Shown in pieces: positions 1 to 4,657 of a stretch of DNA of 6,041 nt. Location: contig DPRZ01000293.1 in NCBI GenBank assembly GCA_003538525.1, positions 1 through 6,041 of the forward strand, in the 5' to 3' direction. This stretch comes from Neisseriales bacterium (GTDB taxonomy: Bacteria > Pseudomonadota > Gammaproteobacteria > Burkholderiales > UBA11063). How positions within the stretch are numbered: the stretch's first letter is position 1; every line of letters begins with the position of its first letter. A model generated the notes under the pieces. The model was not told where the DNA came from. It was given only the letters and a program-made list of their open reading frames with translations, and searched no databases. A program made the translations under genes and the position numbers.

Positions 1-1327
1 CTAAACCAGCTAACAGTGGGAAATTTAACATTTTCATGGTGTTGTTGGAAGCATTATTACCTGATGCTGTTTTTATAGCCGTATAGCTATCATATGCGCT
101 AGCAGAACTATTTGGGTACTCACCAAAGAAAATATTGCTTGATTCATTATATGCTGAAGTATCACTAAATAGCTGATTCCAGAAAGTAGTACTTTGTCCA
201 CTAATATCATCGATCCGAAAACCATCAACGTTAAACCCTGTGGTAGCACTTGCTGCAGCACTCATGTTACCGCCTTTATTATTTAAGCCGAGTAGCCATG
301 CCGCGTAACCATCAAATATTGATTGTGTATTGCATGATGCTCCAGAGCCACCAGTCGTTGGATTTACCCAGCTTGAAGAATTTGAACCTGCTGGTAATCC
401 GGAGTATCCTGCATTAGTATCAGCAAAATCAGGTCCCCACATTGAGGTGGCATTACCTGGGTTAGTACCTTCCATAACTGTACCTGAGCTTGCTGTACAT
501 GTTGATTTACCACCCCAAATATTATTGAACGGAATGTAGCCAGAGACACTAGTTTGTGGCCAATAGAATGATGATGGATTACTTGAAGATCCGCTATAAT
601 AGTTAGTGGCATTGCCTGGTGAGCTTTGCGCCCCTGCGGCAGCAAATTGATGAATAGCAACATCAACGATTACTTGCAAGCCAACTTTGTGTGCATTAGT
701 TACTAATGTTGCTAAATCACTAGCAGAGCCAAAAGTCATTGGATTGCTTTCGTTGCCAATTTGGCCAAAATTCATTGGTTGATAAGCACCATACCATGCA
801 GGAATGTCTGTGTTGTTGTAATTAACAGCAGCACTATATTGAGGTGGAGAGATCCAAATTGTAGTGTATCCAATATTATAGTAATTCTGTAGGTCTGCTT
901 GAGATATATTCGCATACGGTGTATTGAACAATTCTAGAATAACATCGGTTTTACCATATCCTGTTGGTGTTGCTTGAATTCCTGTTGGGAATGTCATACC
1001 ATAAGCACCGCTGCCCAACGTATATCCAGTACCGCTTTGTTCTGAGTTAGTTCCTGTGCAGAACGTATTGTCATTCTCGCCTTGAGTAATATTGTTATTT
1101 GCGCTATTGTTCCATGTGCATGTGCCATTTTGACAAATTGCACTACTTAAAGAACCATCTGACATGCTATTAGTACTCTTTACTTTTTGTGGCATATTAA
1201 TTGGCGTTAACGTCAAGCTTAAATTGCTAGAATTGGTTGGTTGCGTCGAACTATTGTTACCACCATTACAAGCAATTATTGCCGAAGCAATTGCCGCAAG
1301 TAGCACAAAATTTAGAGATTTTTTCAT
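1..1327 (-). CDS. GH13 alpha-amylase-family lipoprotein, 3' end outside window
   Basis: No stop interrupts this frame from the ATG at 1327-1325 to the window edge, giving 442 codons of an incomplete protein. Residues 1-19 form a lipoprotein signal peptide (KK near the start, hydrophobic stretch, lipobox I-I-A-C with Cys20), so the mature protein should be membrane-anchored outside the cytoplasm. A Ser/Asn/Thr-rich linker covers roughly 21-125. The catalytic barrel begins near VILELFNT (129-136), then IGYTTIWISPPQ (152-163) and WYGAYQP (178-184), all typical of GH13 alpha-amylases. Asp373 in GFRID is the expected nucleophile and Glu403 in FFGEYP the expected acid/base; the second catalytic Asp would lie beyond the edge. 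Cys277 and Cys332 in the long domain B could form a disulfide. Region I reads DVAIHQ where the family has DVVxNH, and the usual Lys-His after the nucleophile is Ser376-Gly377. Alpha-glucan hydrolysis is the likely activity, but the exact substrate is open. The Shine-Dalgarno sequence is weak. Confidence 0.88.
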   Translation of the reverse strand, partial: MKKSLNFVLLAAIASAIIACNGGNNSSTQPTNSSNLSLTLTPINMPQKVKSTNSMSDGSLSSAICQNGTCTWNNSANNNITQGENDNTFCTGTNSEQSGTGYTLGSGAYGMTFPTGIQATPTGYGKTDVILELFNTPYANISQADLQNYYNIGYTTIWISPPQYSAAVNYNNTDIPAWYGAYQPMNFGQIGNESNPMTFGSASDLATLVTNAHKVGLQVIVDVAIHQFAAAGAQSSPGNATNYYSGSSSNPSSFYWPQTSVSGYIPFNNIWGGKSTCTASSGTVMEGTNPGNATSMWGPDFADTNAGYSGLPAGSNSSSWVNPTTGGSGASCNTQSIFDGYAAWLLGLNNKGGNMSAAASATTGFNVDGFRIDDISGQSTTFWNQLFSDTSAYNESSNIFFGEYPNSSASAYDSYTAIKTASGNNASNNTMKMLNFPLLAGL

Positions 1328-1365
1328 TATATGCGATCTTCATTTAAAAATTTTTAACAGCCTAG

Positions 1366-1393
1366 ATTATAACATTAAATCGATAGTTGTTAA
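1366..1393 (-). promoter_or_regulatory. Predicted sigma70-type promoter of the GH13 lipoprotein gene
   Basis: On the minus strand there is TTAACA (1393-1388, 5 of 6 to the -35 consensus), a 16-base spacer and a perfect TATAAT (1371-1366). Transcription would start near 1359, giving a leader of about 30 bases before the ATG at 1327. Position and orientation fit the amylase gene. This is a prediction from motif match only. Confidence 0.55.
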
Positions 1394-1433
1394 TGTATAA
1401 ACACCGTTTATATCCGTATTTTATGACGTTTTT

Positions 1434-1442
1434 TGCTATAAT
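1434..1442 (+). promoter_or_regulatory. Possible extended -10 promoter upstream of the repeat-protein gene
   Basis: TGCTATAAT is a perfect TGn extended -10 element. The -35 region at about 1414-1420 does not match consensus, which extended -10 promoters tolerate. If used, it would give a leader of about 275-280 bases before the start at 1727, unusually long, so it could instead drive an unrecognised small RNA or be chance in AT-rich DNA. I found no better-placed promoter nearer the gene. Confidence 0.3.
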
Positions 1443-1726
1443 TGCTTGGTTTTGCTAAATTGTGTGCGTAATTTGCTACAGAATCTCTGTATTGCTTTGT
1501 TCCTGTTTATTGTTCTTTAATTTGAATTCGAGTGTGAATTGCGCTAATTAATGATTTATTTTATTTGGTTAGAACAATCTGCTAAATTAAGCTGTTTATA
1601 CCTAGAATTGATAATAATCAACTAAATGTATTTGGTACAAAACTTTAAGATGAGTGAGTTGAATAGGTTTAAATAAGCTACAATTAAGCCATGAGAACGT
1701 TAAATTTTTGGAACGCTTAAAAATTT

Positions 1727-2716
1727 ATGACTAATTTGTTACATATTAACGGTGGTGAATGCTTATTAATCTTTAAATCTAAGTTGATTAAACTAGATTT
1801 TTTTATGAATGGAATTGTAGTGGCTAATAATTATGCTGAATTATCTTTATCTGACAAAGATCAGGTTTTAAATTTACTTCAGGAAAATGGGCGTGCGTTA
1901 GAGTTTGCTAATCAGCAACTTCGCGCGGATAAAGAGCTGGTGTTGTGTGCCGTGCGCCAAAAAGGACGGGCGTTGAAATTTGCTAGTCCTGAATTAAAAA
2001 ATGATTTTGAGTGTGTTTTAGCGGCGGTTACGCAAAATGGTAAGGCTTTGGAATATGCGAGCGATGAGTTAAAGTCAAATGTGGATATCGTGATTGCCGC
2101 TGTGAGTAACAATGGTAGTGCGTTAATTTTTGCAGCGGATGAATTACAATCTAATTCAAGCGTGGTTCTGGCTGCGGTTGCACAAAATGGTGGTGCATTG
2201 AAATTTGCTGCAGAGAATTTGCGTGGTGATTATGCGCTAGTTTTGGCAGCAGTTAAACTGAAAGGGCGTGCGCTAGAATTTAGTTCTAATGAGCTGCGTG
2301 CGGAAAAAGAAATTGTGCTGGCTGCAGTTAAAGAAAATGATTGGGCTTTTGCTCATGCCAGCGATGAATTACGTGCGGACAAAGATTTTGTGTTACAGGT
2401 CGTTAGCTTGAAGGGGCGCGCTTTGGAATTTGCGAGTAACGAATTAAAAGCTGATCCTGAAGTTGTTTTAGCGGCTGCGCTGGAATATGAGTGGGCTTTT
2501 GATCATGCGGCGATTGAATTAATTTCTAATCGCGATTTTATTTTAGCAGCGGTTAAATTGCATGGTTTGGCATTGGAATATGCGAGTGAAGATTTGCGTT
2601 CAGATCGTGAGATTGTTTTAGCTGCAGTTAAGCAAAATGCTGAAGCTTTAGTTTATGCGAGTTCGGATTTACGCTTTGATCGTGAACTTAGGTTGAGCGC
2701 AAAATTAGGTAATTAG
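1727..2716 (+). CDS. DUF4116-type repeat protein
   Basis: This 329-residue protein consists of a 42-residue leader and a tandem array of eleven 25-residue units (residues 43-317), plus a 12-residue start of a twelfth. Each unit has the same pattern: V-L-A-A-V at unit positions 5-9, often Gly at 13, A-L at 15-16, an aromatic at 18, A-S at 19-20 and E-L at 22-23. This matches the DUF4116 family as I know it, whose function is unknown; predicted alpha-helical repeats suggest a protein-binding scaffold, which is inference. No signal peptide, membrane segment or catalytic motif is evident, so a cytoplasmic or effector-like protein is possible. The start is uncertain: the ATG at 1727 has only a distant GGAA (1710-1713), and the in-frame ATG at 1805 (residue 27) removes an odd basic-hydrophobic stretch but also lacks a Shine-Dalgarno sequence. 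It ends 2 bases before the opposing recombinase gene, with no terminator between them. Confidence 0.85.
   Translation: MTNLLHINGGECLLIFKSKLIKLDFFMNGIVVANNYAELSLSDKDQVLNLLQENGRALEFANQQLRADKELVLCAVRQKGRALKFASPELKNDFECVLAAVTQNGKALEYASDELKSNVDIVIAAVSNNGSALIFAADELQSNSSVVLAAVAQNGGALKFAAENLRGDYALVLAAVKLKGRALEFSSNELRAEKEIVLAAVKENDWAFAHASDELRADKDFVLQVVSLKGRALEFASNELKADPEVVLAAALEYEWAFDHAAIELISNRDFILAAVKLHGLALEYASEDLRSDREIVLAAVKQNAEALVYASSDLRFDRELRLSAKLGN
1853..2713 (+). repeat. Tandem 75-base coding repeat, 11 full units plus a partial twelfth
   Basis: Units start every 75 bases from 1853 (1853, 1928, 2003 and so on to 2603), with a 36-base remnant from 2678 to 2713. No unit is longer or shorter than 25 codons. 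The DNA has diverged between units while the protein pattern is kept, so this is an old repeat under coding constraint and not a recent slippage-prone satellite. Confidence 0.85.
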
Positions 2717-2718
2717 GT

Positions 2719-3831
2719 TTATTTTTTACCAAACTTATTAATCGTTTCTTCATGTCGTGAATCCGCTTCAGTATGCTGATATTTCATGGTGGTTTCTAAC
2801 ATGCTGTGACGTAAATTTTCTTTAACAATGCGAATATCGATGCCAGCATCGACTTGATGAGTGGCAGAGGTATGGCGCAGCCAATGGGTAGATACTTTAC
2901 TAATTACATAGGCACTAGCAGGATCGATGGATTTAAGTTCATCGGCTAAATTATTACAGGTGGTTTTAATTATTTTATAGAGCATTGAATCGCTAATCGC
3001 TTGTAGCCGCCCATATTTACTGAAAATTAGTGGGATTTCGGTTTCTAGTGGCGTTGGGTATTCGGCTAAACCAATAGCTTTACGATAACGCATGAGAGCA
3101 CTAAGTAATTCATTTGGGACGGGTATTTCACCGTATTTATTGCCTTTACCAATTACTTTGAGCCACCATTGACCGCGTTTATGGACAAAATCCGCCATGT
3201 GGGCTTGTGCAACCTCACTTCTGCGACAACCAGTTAAATATAGTAGGCTAAATACCCACTTAACGCGTTCAGCTTCAAATTTGTTTTTGGGAGTGTCTTG
3301 TGGTAAATTTTCAATATAATCAGTTAAATAACTCCATTCACGCATGGTTAAAATCCGCTCAACATTAATCGAGGTTTTACTGCGTGCGCGAATTAGTCGA
3401 AATGGATTACGAACCAAATAACCAGCATCAATTAAATATTGGTAGAGGCTGCCTAAAATCTGCAAATTTAATTTAATACTTGATTTGGAAAGTCCTTTAA
3501 CAAAGGGTTTCCAGTCGGGATGTATCCGTGGTTTAGATGGTCCACACCAAAAATCACTGGGGCTAGGGCTAATTAAAAAATCTTCATAATTTTGAATAAT
3601 TTCGCGTGTAACTTGCTTGAGATTTAAGTGTTGTTGCATTAGCCAAATCACAAAGCGCTCCGCAGTTTGACGATATGAAATAAAGGTATTGGGACTATTT
3701 CTAAATTCGAGCAACCAAGTGCGAATGGCATCAATATCGTTATCGGCGGTAATGCTACTGGCTTGTTCATTCGGCTGGCTAATTGGTGCATCAATTTGTT
3801 TAACGATGTCATGGATAATAATTTGCTTCAT
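2719..3831 (-). CDS. Tyrosine recombinase / site-specific integrase
   Basis: This protein cuts and rejoins DNA through a covalent 3'-phosphotyrosine intermediate. Numbered from the ATG at 3831 (370 residues), an N-terminal SAM-like core-binding domain spans about 33-150 and the catalytic domain about 158-362. All catalytic positions are visible: Arg203 in TGCRRSE, a GKGNK motif at 228-232 with the catalytic Lys, His316 and Arg319 in HWLRH, His342 in LRHSM, and the nucleophile Tyr351 in MKYQH. At 370 residues it exceeds XerC/XerD (about 300); residues about 88-115, rich in Pro, Ser and Trp, look like an extra block in the core-binding region. A TTG at 3846, 5 codons upstream in frame, is an alternative start; neither start has a clear Shine-Dalgarno sequence. 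No excisionase gene, att-like repeat or tRNA is nearby, so it could be a remnant of an integrated element or a resident recombinase. Assignment to the superfamily is firm; its target site is unknown. Confidence 0.93.
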   Translation of the reverse strand: MKQIIIHDIVKQIDAPISQPNEQASSITADNDIDAIRTWLLEFRNSPNTFISYRQTAERFVIWLMQQHLNLKQVTREIIQNYEDFLISPSPSDFWCGPSKPRIHPDWKPFVKGLSKSSIKLNLQILGSLYQYLIDAGYLVRNPFRLIRARSKTSINVERILTMREWSYLTDYIENLPQDTPKNKFEAERVKWVFSLLYLTGCRRSEVAQAHMADFVHKRGQWWLKVIGKGNKYGEIPVPNELLSALMRYRKAIGLAEYPTPLETEIPLIFSKYGRLQAISDSMLYKIIKTTCNNLADELKSIDPASAYVISKVSTHWLRHTSATHQVDAGIDIRIVKENLRHSMLETTMKYQHTEADSRHEETINKFGKK

Positions 3832-3914
3832 AGTGCGATGATTCAATGCTGAATATAATTACAGTTATTGTATCATTTTTAGCTTGAGTTTAGCTCTTTG
3901 TCTTGTGCTTATAG

Positions 3915-3920
3915 TATAAT
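3915..3920 (+). promoter_or_regulatory. Probable -10 element of the OmpA-domain lipoprotein gene
   Basis: A perfect TATAAT stands 88 bases before the ATG at 4009. No convincing -35 hexamer sits 16-18 bases upstream (the region around 3891-3898 is a poor match) and there is no TG extension, so strength is uncertain or an activator may be needed. It is the best candidate in the gap between the recombinase and this gene. Confidence 0.4.
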
Positions 3921-3941
3921 AAGGCTTGCATAAAATGCTTA

Positions 3942-3972
3942 ATCTATTTAAATTTGCTTTTTTAAATTAGAT
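3942..3972 (+). other. AT-rich hairpin in the leader of the lipoprotein gene
   Basis: ATCTATTTAAA (3942-3952) pairs with TTTAAATTAGAT (3961-3972), giving 11 base pairs with one bulged T and an 8-base loop. It lies between the predicted transcription start (near 3927) and the Shine-Dalgarno sequence at 3996-4001. There is no T-tract, so it is not a terminator. It could affect mRNA stability or be chance in AT-rich DNA. Confidence 0.35.
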
Positions 3973-4008
3973 AATAAACAGCAAACACCTATTAAGAAGG
4001 AATTTTAA

Positions 4009-4518
4009 ATGCGTGGAATGAAGATTTTAGCTGTGCTAACTGCTATTTTGAGTTTAACCGCTTGTGGAAGTAATCAAGCCCCAGTAGATAGTGCGAATAA
4101 CCCCGATCAGTCAATCAAGACTACCGTTATGAATAACGTGGTCTATTTTCAGTTTAATAATGCTGATGTGCCTGCAAATGCCGCCAAATTATTAACCATT
4201 AATGCGAGTTATTTAATTGCTCATCCAACCGCGTATGTACAAATTCAAGGTAATAGTTCTGAAGTTGGCACTACTCAACATAATCAAGAGTTGGCCTTGC
4301 AACGTGCGCAGAGCGTGCAACAATCCTTGCTTAAAGCAGGGGTTCCAGCTAAGCAACTTAGTGTTATTTCTTATGGCAATACTAAACCAATTTTCCCAAA
4401 TAATGACAAAGGCTTACAACCTAAAAATCAACGGGTGGATATAATTTATACAAGCACGGCGCCATATCAATATAAAGTGAATAAAATTCCAAGTATCGAT
4501 AGCGCAACCATGTATTAA
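4009..4518 (+). CDS. OmpA/Pal-like C-terminal domain lipoprotein
   Basis: This 169-residue protein has a lipoprotein signal peptide (RGMK, hydrophobic core, lipobox L-T-A-C with Cys19) and Gly at +2, predicting lipidation and transfer to the outer membrane. Residues about 44-147 form one OmpA-family domain: VYFQFNNADV (44-53), the N-x-x-L-x-x-x-R-A-x-x-V pattern (Asn92 to Val103), GVPAKQLSVISYG (111-123) and N-Q-R-V (140-143). Size and order resemble Pal, which tethers the outer membrane to peptidoglycan, but no tol genes are adjacent. The usual G-H-T-D motif is G-N-S-S (81-84), so the Asp that binds diaminopimelate in OmpA is Ser84, whereas the partner Arg99 is kept. A tail of about 22 residues follows the domain. 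The start is set by GAAGGA at 3996-4001, 7 bases upstream; Met4 lacks such a site. It appears to be a single-gene unit with its own promoter and terminator. Peptidoglycan binding is inferred and may be weakened. Confidence 0.9.
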   Translation: MRGMKILAVLTAILSLTACGSNQAPVDSANNPDQSIKTTVMNNVVYFQFNNADVPANAAKLLTINASYLIAHPTAYVQIQGNSSEVGTTQHNQELALQRAQSVQQSLLKAGVPAKQLSVISYGNTKPIFPNNDKGLQPKNQRVDIIYTSTAPYQYKVNKIPSIDSATMY

Positions 4519-4533
4519 TCAGCCTTAAGGCGC

Positions 4534-4560
4534 ACCACCTAAAAGTAGGTGGTTTTTTTT
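4534..4560 (+). terminator. Rho-independent terminator after the OmpA-domain lipoprotein
   Basis: An 8-base-pair perfect stem, ACCACCTA (4534-4541) with TAGGTGGT (4546-4553), closes a 4-base AAAG loop and is followed directly by a T-run (4553-4560). It lies 16 bases after the stop codon and separates the lipoprotein transcript from the trp promoter. Confidence 0.9.
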
Positions 4561-4562
4561 GC

Positions 4563-4592
4563 TTGACAAGGTAGTTTGTACTGATGTATCAT
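4563..4592 (+). promoter_or_regulatory. Predicted promoter of trpE-trpG
   Basis: A perfect -35 TTGACA (4563-4568), an 18-base spacer and TATCAT (4587-4592, 5 of 6 to -10 consensus). It starts 2 bases after the preceding terminator's T-tract. A small palindrome TGAT-GT-ATCA (4582-4591) overlaps the -10, and TCATTACG/TCATTACA form a direct repeat at 4589-4604; either could be part of an operator. The leader of about 60 bases has no Trp-rich peptide and no attenuator-like hairpin and T-run, so control by classical trp attenuation is unlikely. Confidence 0.65.
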
Positions 4593-4657
4593 TACGTCAT
4601 TACAGAATACAACCAATTGGGTTATGGCACTCAATAAAATTTGCTGAGGATTAAAGA

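Larger units (their letters stand above)
1328..1726. other. Divergent AT-rich intergenic region (399 bases)
   Basis: No credible coding frame is present. The left part holds the minus-strand amylase promoter. A plus-strand extended -10 (TGCTATAAT) lies at 1434-1442. Small inverted repeats are visible: TACAGA/TCTGTA at 1477-1482 and 1486-1491 around a 3-base loop, and TTGAT/ATCAA at 1608-1612 and 1617-1621 around 4 bases. A 9-codon frame at 1691-1720 (MRTLNFWNA) has no good ribosome binding site and I do not count it as a gene. I recognise no riboswitch or known RNA family. Confidence 0.6.

Noticed and set aside
364..666. A 100-codon minus-strand frame and a 69-codon plus-strand frame (330-539) inside the amylase gene
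   Set aside because: They lie within the long continuous GH13 frame that carries family motifs, have no family resemblance of their own, and lack ribosome sites.
1164..1400. A 78-codon plus-strand frame over the amylase start and promoter
   Set aside because: It is the complement of the amylase signal peptide region, has no ribosome binding site, and overlaps a well-supported promoter and start.
1608..1621. TTGAT-AATA-ATCAA resembling a Fur-like operator
   Set aside because: Match to the GATAAT hexamer array is partial, and neither neighbouring gene is linked to iron.
1691..1720. Nine-codon frame MRTLNFWNA upstream of the repeat-protein gene
   Set aside because: No convincing ribosome binding site and no associated regulatory hairpin; one Trp codon is not enough to suggest a leader peptide.
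3854..3859. Plus-strand TATAAT near the recombinase start
   Set aside because: No -35 match at a usable distance and a better-placed TATAAT at 3915; perfect hexamers are expected by chance in DNA this AT-rich.
4613..4620. Palindrome CCAATTGG in the trpE leader as an operator
   Set aside because: Only 8 bases and not repeated elsewhere in the window; too short to support without comparison.
4624..4647. Possible trp leader peptide (ATG to TGA, 7 codons, MALNKIC) before trpE
   Set aside because: It contains no Trp codon, no attenuator hairpins or T-run follow, and its stop overlaps the trpE Shine-Dalgarno sequence; probably chance.
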